DNA from: Macrolepiota albuminosa
Lineage: Eukaryota; Basidiomycota; Agaricomycetes; Agaricales; Agaricaceae
Reading direction: 5' to 3'
NCBI GenBank assembly: GCA_027475525.1
Contig: JAMWFC010000117.1
Span: forward strand, 4,264,183-4,328,182
Length of the DNA: 64,000 nucleotides
Position 1 is the stretch's first letter. Each line of letters opens with the position of its first letter. Shown piece after piece: positions 47,642 to 59,259 of the stretch. The notes beneath the pieces were generated by a model. The model saw nothing but the letters and a program-made list of their open reading frames with translations. It was not told the origin of the DNA and ran no database searches. The position numbers were made by a program, and so were the translations under genes.

Positions 47642-47992
47642 TAGCCATCTCACTATCCACTGAAAGTTGCAATAATAAGTTAATAACATGCCCAGAGTAT
47701 AGATTCCCATTGCAAAGGTATCCTAACTAGCTTCTGGATTTCCATTACCATATAATGCATAGCTTTTTCAGCACCAGGATATAAATGAATGATTGCCTTC
47801 TTCTATTCTTCATAGATGAATGGCCTTGGCACTGCTTTGTCTGTTAATTCTTGGAACTCAGTCAAACTTGTTCATGATTTGATAGTATCATATGAGATGT
47901 ATTTGGCAGCATATTCCTTTATCTGCATATTATCTGTGACATGATAGTTGCATAGCAAGTACTCCAATTCTTTGAAATACTGCATCAGTTTG

Positions 47993-48146
47993 CAAGGCTT
48001 TATTATGTTCCATTTTGGCAACAAGAAGTAGTTTCTAGGTGGCATGCACTGAATATTTGCCTGCTCCATCAAGGCTTTATTATGTTCCATTTTGGCAACA
48101 AGAAGTAGTTTCTAGGTGGCATGCACTGAATATTTGCCTGCTCCAT
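47993..48146 (+). repeat. 77-bp exact tandem duplication at the gag start
   Basis: Units 47993-48069 and 48070-48146 are identical, so the presumed gag start MPPRNYFLLPKWN occurs twice. Confidence 0.95.
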
Positions 48147-48292
48147 GTTGGCTGATGTATATGTTAAAATAAGGATAATGGTGGTGGTGGTGCTAATATC
48201 ACTTAGCATTGATATAGTAGGTACAGGCTTGGTTAATTCTGAGTTGCTAGGTTCTGGCAATAATGACCTAAATAGCTCCTCTAAAGATATGA

Positions 48293-48446
48293 GCAGCATG
48301 TGGTTTTCACCTATTAAGTACTCAAAAGATTGAGAAAATAGGAAAAAGCTTTCAGCTAAGCTATTTGGGGCAGCATGTGGTTTTCACCTATTAAGTACTC
48401 AAAAGATTGAGAAAATAGGAAAAAGCTTTCAGCTAAGCTATTTGGG
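48293..48446 (+). repeat. 77-bp exact tandem duplication
   Basis: Units 48293-48369 and 48370-48446 are identical. It lies upstream of the gag relic. Confidence 0.95.
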
Positions 48447-48624
48447 CAGCTTCAAGCTCCTGGTCTAAGGTCTGCTTGGATAGCATGCCTAGTAAATGTG
48501 GTGAGTTGATGGTGATTTGTTCAAATGCACTCTTCAACAGGAGGCAGCGCTGTCACTAGGCTTGAGTTTCTGGCAGAATTCTGTCTTAACAAAACTCCTC
48601 ATGGTGGGATCCAAAATAATAATA

Positions 48625-49520
48625 CCAACTGTGATTGGGTGTGCTGGACGTCACACAGTACAACACCATTTCAGTGCCTGGCATGCATAGTTGTGAGGAG
48701 TTCTGACAGAGTCCTGATTTGCTTGAGCAGATGTAATTAGTCAACATGCTAGATGATAGTGCCTCTGATGCTACCTAGCAAATTGTAAGCACCATGCTAC
48801 CTAGCAAATTGTAAGCACCAAAGTTCAGGCAAAGATATTGAGAAGAGAAAGAATAGTACAATGTAATGTGCCTATAAGTGGCACCGTAAACAATAAAGAC
48901 AATAAAGATGAAGCTAGTGCCCAATTTAGTAATATAGTTAGGACAAGCCAGTGCAATTTGAATGCTGAATGTAATTTGGGTGCTCAAAGAGTTACAATTC
49001 ATTGTTATATACATGTGCAGTGGCTATCTTTTATATTATATGCTACTGTATTTCCAAGATAAGTCCATTCATGGCGCTGATGATGCCAACTGGGGTTGAG
49101 TGCATTGGATGTTTACATAGTACAATGCTGTCTTCAGTGCCTGGTGTGCAAGGTTGTGGGGAGTCCTAACAGAGTCCTAGTGTGCTTGAGCAGATGTAAT
49201 AGGATAACATGCTTGATGATAGTGCTTTGGACACTACCTAGCAAACTGTGAGTGCCATAGTTAAGGCAAAAATACTGGAAAAAGAAAGAATAGCACAATA
49301 CAATGTGCCTGTAGGTGGCACCATAAATGACAAAGATAACAAAGATAAAGCTAGCACTCAACTTAGTGATAAAGTTAAAGCTGGCTAACATGAGTTGAAT
49401 GCTAAGTGTAACTTGGATGCTTGAAAAGTTATGATTTGTTATTATATACATGTGTAGTAGGCATCTTTTATACTATACGCTACTGCATTTCCAAGATAAG
49501 TCTATTTGCAGCGCTACCAA
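48625..49520. repeat. Diverged direct repeat, period about 460 bp
   Basis: Two roughly 440-bp units share CAGTGCCTGG, CTTGAGCAGATGTAAT, CTACCTAGCAAA, GTGGCACC, TTATATACATGTG and CTACTG.ATTTCCAAGATAAGTC in the same order. They lie directly upstream of the minus-strand gag, so they may be an old LTR present twice. A short 26-bp tandem repeat is embedded at 48768-48819. Confidence 0.5.
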
Positions 49521-49544
49521 TTAGCACCTTTCCTCATGGTCCCA

Positions 49545-49698
49545 GTTAATGACAATCAGCAGCATATAGATGATAGCAACCAACAGTGTTATAGTCTATT
49601 GGCCATGGCAACTCTGCACTGGTTAATGACAATCAGCAGCATATAGATGATAGCAACCAACAGTGTTATAGTCTATTGGCCATGGCAACTCTGCACTG
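49545..49698 (+). repeat. 77-bp exact tandem duplication
   Basis: Units 49545-49621 and 49622-49698 are identical. No gene is recognised here. Confidence 0.95.
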
Positions 49699-51229
49699 AC
49701 TTAGAATTATATAGATTTGCTCACTTTTTGGTATGATTCTGATTAGCCAGGCTTCTCTGGGATATAGTTGGAAAATCTTTGACAGATGCCATGAGTGCTA
49801 ATATCAGCGCTAACATTGTATCAATTTCTGATAAGTCAAAATATTGAATTTAAATATATCCTGTGCCATTGTCATTGATTTTTTAGACTTCTGATTGAGG
49901 TGTCTCATTAAATGGCAGCACCTAATATTAACCCCTTCCAGAAATGATTGGGGTTTGGTCAGAGTTATCTTTCTGCTGTCATACTAGCACTATGAGTCCT
50001 AAACCTCTTAAATTCTTGAAGTCAACTGATAGTGTGTGCTGAAAAACTGATAAATGGTGGATAAAGCTAATAAGTAGAGTTTGCAACGGGATGCTAAAGC
50101 CAGAGATATCCTAAGTCCCAGAAGATCACTAGGATCATTAGTATATTGCATGTTGGTAAACCCATAGTGTTTCTTGATGCGCTCAGCCTGAATAGAAGCC
50201 TATCATCTCCCCCCAACTGAAAAATTGACTGTCCTTAGTCAAATGCTATCTTGATGCGCTCAGCCTGAATAGAAGCCTATCATCTCCCCCCAACTGAAAA
50301 ATTGACTGTCCTTAGTCAAATGCTATTATTAATTTGACTGCACTATAGTCCATATAATGCTGCCAGTGCCTTATAAAAATTGTTTCTAGACATTTCTTTG
50401 CACTCATGTTTTTGTTCCATCTTTTCAGAATGTTGGCTTTGCTCCTTCTGCCCTCTCCAACTTTCTTACTAAGGCCTCATATTTGTTCAATCATGCTAAG
50501 TCTACCAGTCCCACAGATGCACCACAAACTGTCTCTGCCATAATGCGGCTTTATTAGCAGTGGTTGGTGGTACATAGCTCTGACAGTTTCTAGGCATGGA
50601 AAGTCAAGTTTTGTGAGTGGTACATGGCCTGGTACCGCAAATGTAAAGGTGCCAATTAGTTGCATCTGTTTACAGATTTATTTATAAGTTTTAAGTTTGA
50701 TTTTGATTTTGTGGCACTAAGGTTCAGCACCTATACTAGGCTCCTTCATTATCCAATGAGATCAATACATTGTTAGCTAGCACTGAGATTAGCAAAGTAA
50801 GTCTTTTCTTCCCTCCTTACATTAGAGATATTGACCCTGAATAGTCAGCCCCTACATTGCCTACCATTGCTAGTCTTCCTAGTGCTCTATTGGTCTCTAC
50901 TGCCCCTTCCTCTTTTACTGTTCCACTTGCATTAGGTAGTTCTTTTTGTAATGTTGCCTCTCCTTCCTACTCATACTGCTTCTTCTCATTTAGCTATTAA
51001 ATGGATTGCTATTACTTTCAGTAAGCCTAGGCCTAGGCTGACTCATACCATTTCTCGTCTTCCCACACATAACTTTGCTGTCATTATTGAACACCCTCCT
51101 GTTGCTCATGCTAGTCCTTTCAAGTGCATGATATGCTATTTATTTTCTCTTTTAGGTCCTTAGCTAATCTTGTTTAAGACTCATTTTCCTGCTCACAAAG
51201 TTTCTTTATATGTTGTAAGTATCTATTTT
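49699..51229. other. No supported gene
   Basis: The small open frames (for example minus 50665-50477) carry no motif I recognise. The composition matches the neighbouring repeat relics. One 77-bp duplication lies inside. Confidence 0.4.
50172..50325 (+). repeat. 77-bp exact tandem duplication
   Basis: Units 50172-50248 and 50249-50325 are identical. It lies in non-coding DNA. Confidence 0.95.
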
Positions 51230-51329
51230 NNNNNNNNNNNNNNNNNNNNNNNNNNNNNNNNNNNNNNNNNNNNNNNNNNNNNNNNNNNNNNNNNNNNNNN
51301 NNNNNNNNNNNNNNNNNNNNNNNNNNNNN
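51230..51329. other. Assembly gap of exactly 100 N
   Basis: A run of 100 undetermined bases lies here. A round 100 is a common placeholder for a gap of unknown size, so the distance across it is not real. It falls at the 3' end of the JmjC-like gene. Confidence 0.98.
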
Positions 51330-52335
51330 AAAATTATTGTCATACAACTTTGAATGACGAAGAAGCGAGTACAAACTGTAAAATTGGCATGAAGAAACAA
51401 CAACGTCGTAAGTTGTGCCAGGCCAATAGAACAAACGTTGAGATGAAAGTATTGTCATACGTTTGAATGCATCCCATCCAGGACCACCCCTCATACATTT
51501 ACACACGGATAAACATACGGTTGCCAGGTCTATCGATTTCATAGTATTGCCTTGAAAACCCAAAGTATAAGCTGCCTTCTTCAACAATATAAGGACATGT
51601 GTCTGATGCGCCAGAAACACCGTGTAAACATCTTGAAATGCCTCATACCCAGTTATGGAACAACCAGTACTGTGAAGGCTATGTGTATGGAAATACCAAT
51701 AAACTATTTTATGTGCCCTTGACCAGTTTTTGATGGAGGCTTCAAAGGCCTGACTATCCTTTTGATGATTCGCATAATTCCAGTTGATAAGTGCACTGTA
51801 AAGCTCAAAATAGTTGCAAAGAGAAAACAATGCTAAAAAACTGTCCCAAGTACTCCTATCCGGTATATGAGGATATTTGCGATCTAAACAGTTAATATAG
51901 CAGTGTAAAAATAAATAAGAGAATAAAATAAACACACCAATGACGCTGTTGTATGAACACTTGAAGTACTGGTAATAATACGCCAGCATACGAACTAATA
52001 GAGCATGCGAGGCTATTCCGTGGTCGGTGTTGGTAAGAACGTCGCTGCCTACAAAATGGTGATACATTCCAATAATGGAGTCCATCAGAGTCGAAGCAAG
52101 ATAATAGTGACCTCCCAAACAAATCGATGGAATAGGTGTTACAACACAATGCGGTAAGTTAGGTCGCATTATGCTAATTGTTAATTTTTAACACAAGATA
52201 AGGATATGAATGTATGAACAAACTTACAAGATATTGCCAGGTTCTAACACCACAACTTCTATATCCCATAAGTCCTCGTTGAATTGGTGCAATATATATT
52301 TGTCGGTAAATATATCAACAGTGGCAAAGTCCCGG

Positions 52336-53397
52336 TGATGAGCCTGCATCGTGGCTGGCTACCAATAGCACCAATACCCACACCTCACATTGGCCCACTA
52401 GTACCACTAGAAGCGCCACGCTCTAGCGCTTCCAGTGCTATTTTTCTCATATTTTTACACTAATAACTCGCAGCTACAGACTCCAATTACTCTCAGACCA
52501 CTTTTTATGGCACCACTTATTCTTCGCACCACTATTGACACCTTGCCGCACCTTGCCACTTGCACTTCAAGGCTATACATTTACACAGACACTTGGCATC
52601 AGTCAATCTGGCATAATGCTCTTAGCCAGTGGCAGCGCTTGCAAGGGGAAATGATGGAGTATTTCTGTGACAGCATCATTATGGACCTTTTTACTATACA
52701 ATTCAATTCACCGCATTTACTTACATTTTTATCAGTTCACCACCCTCTAGCGGCGCTTAACCTCTTAGCGTCGGCTAACTTTCTTTACTATAAATACCTA
52801 CTTTTTGTTAGTAGCACAGGGAATCATTTTGGCAGTAGGGATTGTATCCCAACATTTTGGTCTCCATATGCAACAGACTACCTCTTGTTGACCGTGTCAA
52901 GCAAGGGGACTCTGCTCTAGTTTTCTATATCTCTCTTTATCTAGCGCCTTGCAACTACGGCTTGGCTTTCGTGCTTAGATCCACTAAGCAATCTCATTCT
53001 TTTATTATCACGTTCTAGGTGCTAACACTTAGTGCCTCTTAGCGACCCTTTCCCGCACCTCTTAGCATCTTTCTTAGCGACTTTCCCATGCTCTTAGCAC
53101 TCCCCCTTAGTGACTTTTAGCACCCTGTAGCCACATTTTGGAGCCTTACGCAAGTGCCTCCAATCACCCACTTTCCTTGCCACCAACCTCTTGCCTACCA
53201 TGTGTTCTCTGGGACCTGTCTGGGACTCTCTCACACACAATCACCCACTTTCCTTGCCACCAACCTCTTGCCTACCATGTGTTCTCTGGGACCTGTCTGG
53301 GACTCTCTCACACACTTAGCACGCCCAAAGCTATATTGGCTAAGTAGCTGCACTAGTGATAGTCCACGCAGCGTCCAGCTTGATTTGGGCGTCATCA
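52336..53397. mobile_element. Non-autonomous DNA element (1062 bp) inside the JmjC gene, 4-bp duplication CCGG
   Basis: Its ends are TGATGAGCC (plus strand, 52336 on) and TGATGACGCC (minus strand, from 53397), a short imperfect terminal inverted repeat. It is flanked by CCGG at 52332-52335 and 53398-53401. Removing element plus one CCGG rejoins the coding phrase SGSFRDFATVDIF. The interior has no transposase. Its right half has many TTAGCG/TTAGTG/TTAGCA motifs (about 52740-53110), like the subterminal repeats of transposase-dependent elements. It keeps CpG, so it looks young. One 77-bp artefact (53161-53314) lies inside. Confidence 0.7.
53161..53314 (+). repeat. 77-bp exact tandem duplication inside the DNA element
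   Basis: Units 53161-53237 and 53238-53314 are identical. The real element is probably 985 bp. Confidence 0.95.
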
Positions 53398-54649
53398 CCG
53401 GAACGACCCAGACTTTGGTCTTGCAATATACCACAATTTTATGCCCGTCTCCACCTTTATAAATGTGCCAAATCCGTTGGAGTCTATGTGCCAATAATGA
53501 TGGGCTGAACCAGTGGACGCGATTGCCCAACGCATGTCAGAAAGCGGATATTGGTCAATAGATCTGCAATAAGAAGACTGACCATTAACTTGTGACCACG
53601 CATACCAATTGCCAGATATAGGTAGTAAGGGAAATGGATCACAATTAGCGGGCATGTAGAGTGCGCTGATTGCATGCAAAGGTGTAGAAGAAGCAGCAAC
53701 AAAAAGATCACGAGATGATTCTTTGCGTGTACGGTTAGTATCCAATGAAGTGAAATCTGATCGTAAAATTTCAGTGAAAGTACGCATCACAAGTATGATA
53801 ACGTACCGTGGATAGTAGTGACACTATGGATATTGCATACGGATGACAAGACGGATTTGTTGCCTTCATTAAAACAGCAGAATGCGTTTTCAGTTGCTCA
53901 GCAATGGTACAATTGGTCGAATCGTAAAAATCAGCGAGCGCCATGACTTTAACCAAAGATGATCAAGATAAACTTCAAATCATGGATTTGTTGAGTAAAT
54001 AAAACCATGTAAGATCCTCTTCGAGCTAGTCAAGCGTAAGTTGAGCACAAACAGACCAATTAACATGACATACATGAAATTGTAGAGTAAATTTATAAGT
54101 GCAATTTGTACCATAAACAGGATACTTGATGGGACGATCCCCAATGACAAAGGTGACAATGCTAGACAGGTCGATATCGTCGTCTTCGAAATCTAGATTC
54201 TTTTTTTTTAAAAAAAAAAGAAAAAGAAAACAATCAGGCCATCGATAATCAAGCAGCATGAATAGAAAATTACAGTGTCTTCAAGTGTCAAATCAATGAG
54301 GGTAGTTGGCTTAGCAACACCTTTATATGAGGAAGGTAATTTTCCAGAATATTTGACCACAATATTAAACTTACTGCATTTCCGATATGTAGTACTTGAT
54401 ATACTCAAAGGACGCTGAGATGCAGTAGCATTAGCACAACCTTTACGGCATGTACTTTTTTGTTTGGTACGCGGGGTATGATATATTGGTTTGGTACGTT
54501 TCTTTGAGTACTAACAGAAACTTCCTGAATCAAACATACAATAGTGTTGGACTCGTCTGAGGAAGACCGATCGGATGATAAGGAGGAATTAGGTGAATCT
54601 ATCAACAATAACGAGCATGAGAATGCATAATAAACTGAGTAAATATAAT

Positions 54650-56645
54650 TAAGATAATTCACTGTATGGGCTGTGAGCAACCATAGGATACGAAGGGTTG
54701 TCCACAGACTGAGAAGGAGTAATATTGTTGATTATATTCGCAGGCTCAGATATCATAGAAGGAGAACTGTTGTCAGTAACAGACATGGTATCTGCAACTG
54801 TTATACTATTAATAAATGAGGCCAGTTGTGAAGGAATAGGTGCAACAATTAAAGGATTATTTTGAACCAGTTGAGGCACGTTGTTATCTGCAATCAACAT
54901 GTTTCCAATGAAAGAAGTTGGTGGTAATTGAGAAGAACCAACAATTCAAGGTAAAACTTCTTTGTCAATCGGAAACGGCAACCTACTAGACATAGACAAT
55001 TGAGACAGCGTAGAGACAACATTTAAAGTGTGAGTATCCTCAACAACCAAGAATGGCACAGTGTCGATCAGCCCACAAGACGGAGATGATTGAGACAGCG
55101 TGGACACAATGTTTAAAACGTGAGTATCATCAACAACCGGTAACGGCACGGTGTTGATCAACCTACGAGACAGAGACAATTGAGATGACATAGACACAGC
55201 GTTTGAGGCATGGATATCCTCAACAACCGGTAATGGCATGCTGCTGTTCAAAGTATGTAGCAGATGATGTAGATGCAGATGACGAACGGAAAAGGGTAAA
55301 TCGCCATAAGAAATTTCAGGCGTTTGTTTGACCTCTGACTCATGAGGAGCTCTCAATAGACGGGAAGGACTAGGAGTTCCTTCAACTAGAGAAAGCCAAT
55401 CAGGAGCGGCTTTGAATACAACTCCTTCCAAATTCTGAAATGCTGTGGCAAGTTCGTGCATGAGGTCACCTCCCAATACAGTGGAAAACAGGACTTTCCA
55501 TAATGCTCTGTCCGCTGTTATAATAGCAGATGGACGTTCCAAACCACCAATATATTTCCACAACTATTTAAAATTTATAAGTTGTGAATAAGCTGTATAT
55601 ACATGAACTATATAAAAGAATGACTCACATTGAATACTGTTTCCTTTACACCAACTTCATTGTATTCTCAAGGATGGAGAAGCATCAGCGGCAATACAGA
55701 TAAAGCTATATATAAACAATTATGAAGCGACCTGGTATGGCCCCAGACTCCCAAAGTATAAGATTCATGAATGTATTTGACTTCAGCCTGGTCACTTTCG
55801 GAGCTGAAATAACAAATATTAAGATTTGTGAACAAACGCAATAAGATACATATTTGACTTCAGCCTGGTCACTTTCGGAGCTGAAATAACAAATATTAAG
55901 ATTTGTGAACAAACGCAATAAGATACATTTACTCCAAAGCAATCATATTTTCCAGAGCCTTCATATCAGTCAGAAGTGACAAATTCCCCTGTATATGCTA
56001 TGTTAGAATGAAAAAAAAAAACTTCATAACAATACCAGAATAAATGCCTTGAGAAGACATTCCAGATGTAAAGCAGCAGAGGTTAAATTGATCAAAGTTG
56101 TCATGATATTTTTTTTTCCAACGTGCTTTGCTAAACTCGAATAAAGACGCACCAACAGTACGCTAGAAATAGGCGGAGCCGTGGCATCAATGATTGTTTT
56201 ATTTCTGCAGGCCTTAGCGCAAAGTGCCTGTATATGTTTTTTAAATGCTTTATGAGACTTGCCCAACAGTAAATATATATTATTCAGTGATCCCATAGGC
56301 TATGAAATATGAGAAGTATAATTACAACAAACAGTGCAAGATGAGTATAAAGCAGCATAATTTTATCAGACGACGTACTGCTTTCTGATTGTCCGCTATA
56401 GGTCCAAATATTGTAGAAGGTCTAAAAGGACTGCTGAGCATCAATTCGTATACATTGAGTACACGATATGCCATAAGCACTTTGAACCAGGCATCTAGCA
56501 ATGTTTTTTCAGAAACCAACATGACTTCTTGACTGTTCATAAAGGCATGAAAAAGCGAAAACTGATTGTCTTTGTGCACTTCCACAGGCTTACACTCCTC
56601 ATTGGATATACATTTGACAAGTTTCTGAAAACGAATATAAAGCAA
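54650..56645 (-). CDS. Unidentified coding region, possibly 5' exons of the JmjC gene
   Basis: Open segments on the minus strand at 56645-56322 and 56296-56024 read LLDAWFKVLMAYRVLNVYEL and ISSVLLVRLYSSLAKHVGKK. The segments at 55563-54946 and 54900-54649 read APDWLSLVEGTPSPSRLLRA and then three 30-residue repeats. GT/AG-bounded gaps lie between them. I do not recognise the family. The composition keeps CpG and looks like a host gene. It runs in the same direction as the JmjC part and ends where that begins, so one gene of about 5 kb is possible. A 77-bp duplication at 55774-55927 lies in its middle and obscures an exon. Confidence 0.4.
55000..55270 (-). repeat. Three 90-bp in-frame coding repeats (30 aa)
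   Basis: Units start at about 55000, 55090 and 55180. Each encodes, on the minus strand, a variant of PLPVVEDTHxLNxVSTLSQ. The period is a multiple of three and the divergence is mostly at synonymous or conservative positions, which supports real coding. Confidence 0.7.
55774..55927 (+). repeat. 77-bp exact tandem duplication
   Basis: Units 55774-55850 and 55851-55927 are identical. It lies within the unidentified minus-strand coding region. Confidence 0.95.
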
Positions 56646-57162
56646 GAAATCAGATCACTGACAACATGGAAACTGTCAGTACAACATACGTGTACCAACG
56701 TATCTTCTCCATATCACAAAGGAAGATCTTCCGTTACAAGTAGTGCATCAGTGAACCACGAGTAGGATGAAAATGTTTTATTAAGTATGCATGGATGATG
56801 GTGAGATGCAGGCATAGAGGCTCAAAATACTGCAAATATAAAAGAACTGATAAGTGTTAATTGATAATGGAAAATGAGTGAGCAAATGTTATGGTAGAGA
56901 TGATCGTATAGTACATCAATGATGGGAGTCAAAGAAAGAGAGATGCGTGATATACAAGACCAAATGTTATGAAACACTTGCACTAAACACAATTATAGAT
57001 AATCAAGCGTCATCAAATTTAAACAATCTAAAAATACAGCGTAGTAATCTTCCTTGAGACAATTCATCTAGTGACTGGAGTTCTTCACAGATTATCTACA
57101 TATTGTAGGTATAGAACTGCAAATACACACTATTTAAGTGATGTGATATCAAAGTTTGAGGG

Positions 57163-57316
57163 GCATTGTATGAGTATTGCAATGAATATGGATAAAGACG
57201 TACTGATTTCACTAAATTTGATATCAAATCAACTTTATTGCATTGTATGAGTATTGCAATGAATATGGATAAAGACGTACTGATTTCACTAAATTTGATA
57301 TCAAATCAACTTTATT
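57163..57316 (+). repeat. 77-bp exact tandem duplication
   Basis: Units 57163-57239 and 57240-57316 are identical. It lies in AT-rich non-coding DNA. Confidence 0.95.
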
Positions 57317-59068
57317 TTTTTCAACCTTGTACTTTTCTTAATCTAATTATCTTGATTCTGTCATATAGCCTTGAAGGTGTATGCAAATATGTACATTTGA
57401 TGCATATACATAGACAATCAGAGCAAGATTTAAACCTCTATAATGATGACAGTGGTGAGTACTTCTCAAGTATGACACATCATTGACATAACTTAATACT
57501 ACTTGTGACATTCATTTCAGACCCCCACCATACACTGCTGATACTGGAAAGTGTTTCCAGTGAAAAAAGTGTAAAAGAAAGCTGATATGCTATTTCTGAT
57601 GTATTAATTTCCACAAAAAAAGTCATTCAACAAAGAAAAGTGCCTTTTTCTTTTGAAAATTGGCACATTGGAAATTGCATGACAGCTTTCTTTTCTAATT
57701 TTTCCAATGGAAACACAATCCTTTTTCTTTTGAAAATTGGCACATTGGAAATTGCATGACAGCTTTCTTTTCTAATTTTTCCAATGGAAACACAATCTGA
57801 TGCCAGCAGTGGTATTCACCTTTTTATAACTACTTAACATCCTTCAGATATTGATATAAATGCATAGATATCTTCCTAAGTAACCTACCCATATGTCTGC
57901 ATAGTTCAAAGTTTATTTATATTCTTGAAAATTTAGTTCACTTGTTATATGTTGAAAGGTTACTGCACTGTAATCCAATTGATCAAAATTTTATTTATAT
58001 GTTTTTGTCAAAATAATAGAAAATTTGTAAAAACACAGTAAACATAATTCAATTAATTTCAGAATTTTGTTTGTTAAAATTATAAAAAAAATTTTTAACT
58101 GAACTTAAAAGAATAATCAAATAAATTGCCACAGGAGGCTTACTCTGGTTCTTAGACTCAGGAATAACTAATACAGCCCTCTGCAATGCATTCAATAGCA
58201 TCAGATCAAGTACCATTAAAAATTTGGTTACAATATTTTTTCTTGTAAATATTTAAATAAATATTTGAAATCAGTTGGATTATTTTTACTGTTTTTTTTT
58301 GCCAAAGAATATTGTTCCCTGCACTCAGTGTTTATTCTCACCAATGTTGAACTGTACTTTTCTTGCTGATTGAGTTTTTGCTGTCAGCTGAGTAAGTTCA
58401 ATTACAATATGTTTTCTATGGTTTTGACACACCTGCACTGAGTTAGGGAGTGGTGGATGTGTTGTTATGTTGAGCATGTCTCAAAAGTTGTAAGTTTCAA
58501 AAATTCTATCACATATCATAACACTAATCAAGCAGCCAATTTCATCTCCGCTCTAGCATGGTAAAATAGATTAAACATTTTAACATAACAAACACCTCAC
58601 ACCTCAAAATTCTGGATACACTATCTCTTATACTTATACTAGCACGACTCTCAGAAAGTTTAGTTAGTATCTCTAGTAATAACTAAATCTAGAACAAGTT
58701 GATTGAATCTGCTTTTCTCATTTTCCTGGTATTGTTGGCAACATCGCATGCAAAGTTCAACTAAATTCCTTCTTTCCTTTTGTGAACTATTGGACTATAT
58801 TACAGTAGTATAGACCTTGATATATTGTGTAAAAGATCAATGGCTTTGTGTCTGGAATCTTCTTACAAAACTCTATTTGAAAATCACACCCTGAAGATAA
58901 CAGAACTAGTTGGAAGTTAACATTGTTCATGATGAGGAATCCATAGAGTGCTACCATGCACAGCAAGTGGGTTTTTCTGGTAGTATATGACACAAAGAAC
59001 AGGGAAATGACCGAAATATATTAGTCATACATGGTACATGTAGTAATGGAACCAAGTTGTAGGACAAA
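57317..59068. other. AT-rich stretch with no supported gene
   Basis: CpG-poor sequence with only short open frames. The minus-strand frame 58993-58787 has no convincing motif. One 77-bp duplication is present. Confidence 0.4.
57643..57796 (+). repeat. 77-bp exact tandem duplication
   Basis: Units 57643-57719 and 57720-57796 are identical. It lies in non-coding DNA. Confidence 0.95.
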
Positions 59069-59222
59069 AACGGCAGTCTACAAAAAAAATAGAGAAAGAT
59101 GCCATGCAGCAGTCCTGCTTGAGCAAAGAGTCAAAAGCAGCTAATAACGGCAGTCTACAAAAAAAATAGAGAAAGATGCCATGCAGCAGTCCTGCTTGAG
59201 CAAAGAGTCAAAAGCAGCTAAT
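59069..59222 (+). repeat. 77-bp exact tandem duplication
   Basis: Units 59069-59145 and 59146-59222 are identical. It lies just upstream of the LINE relic. Confidence 0.95.
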
Positions 59223-59259
59223 CCCGCAAGACTGCCATAACCTCAACGCAAAGTCCCCC

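Larger units (their letters stand above)
44654..48146 (-). pseudogene. Ty3/gypsy gag, protease and start of reverse transcriptase
   Basis: On the minus strand, Gag starts near 48119 (MPPRNYFLLPKWNIIKP) with ELEYLLCNYHVTDNMQIKEY and IHLYPGAE. A CCHC knuckle CHFCREVGHIMTRGC lies at about 47155-47200, followed by KIVLPSG. The retropepsin region has VDSRSQIILM at about 46070 (the canonical DSG reads DSR) and flap-side YLQIHILRSPTYDLSLGRPF (about 45770-45835). The linker KYKPVALKTKL and RT entry SRWFCILKKMGTY then lead to the solo LTR. Multiple stops are present. Five 77-bp duplications also shift the frame. The catalytic Gly of DSG is lost, so the relic is dead. Confidence 0.75.
51340..54408 (-). 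pseudogene. JmjC-domain (putative Fe/2-oxoglutarate oxygenase) gene broken by a transposon
   Basis: The order on the minus strand is as follows. A basic/Ser-rich N-terminus (KPTTLIDLTLEDT) gives way to IGDRPIKYPVYGTNCTYKF and LADFYDSTNCTIAEQLKTHS. Next are DMRWAIASTGSAHHYWHIDS with NGFGTF, FRDFATVDIFTDKY and LWDIEVVVLEPGN. It ends with MRPNLPHCVVTPIPSICLGG and HIPDRSTWDSFLALFSLCNY. HID in HHYWHID and the later His in LPHCVVT fit the JmjC metal triad, so the active site looks intact. GT-AG introns lie near 53770-53810, 52173-52226 and 51895-51950. A 1062-bp element (52336-53397) splits the phrase GSFRDFATV. Removing it restores the frame exactly. The C-terminus is uncertain because of the N gap. 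The family is expanded in Agaricomycetes; its substrate is unknown. Confidence 0.65.
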
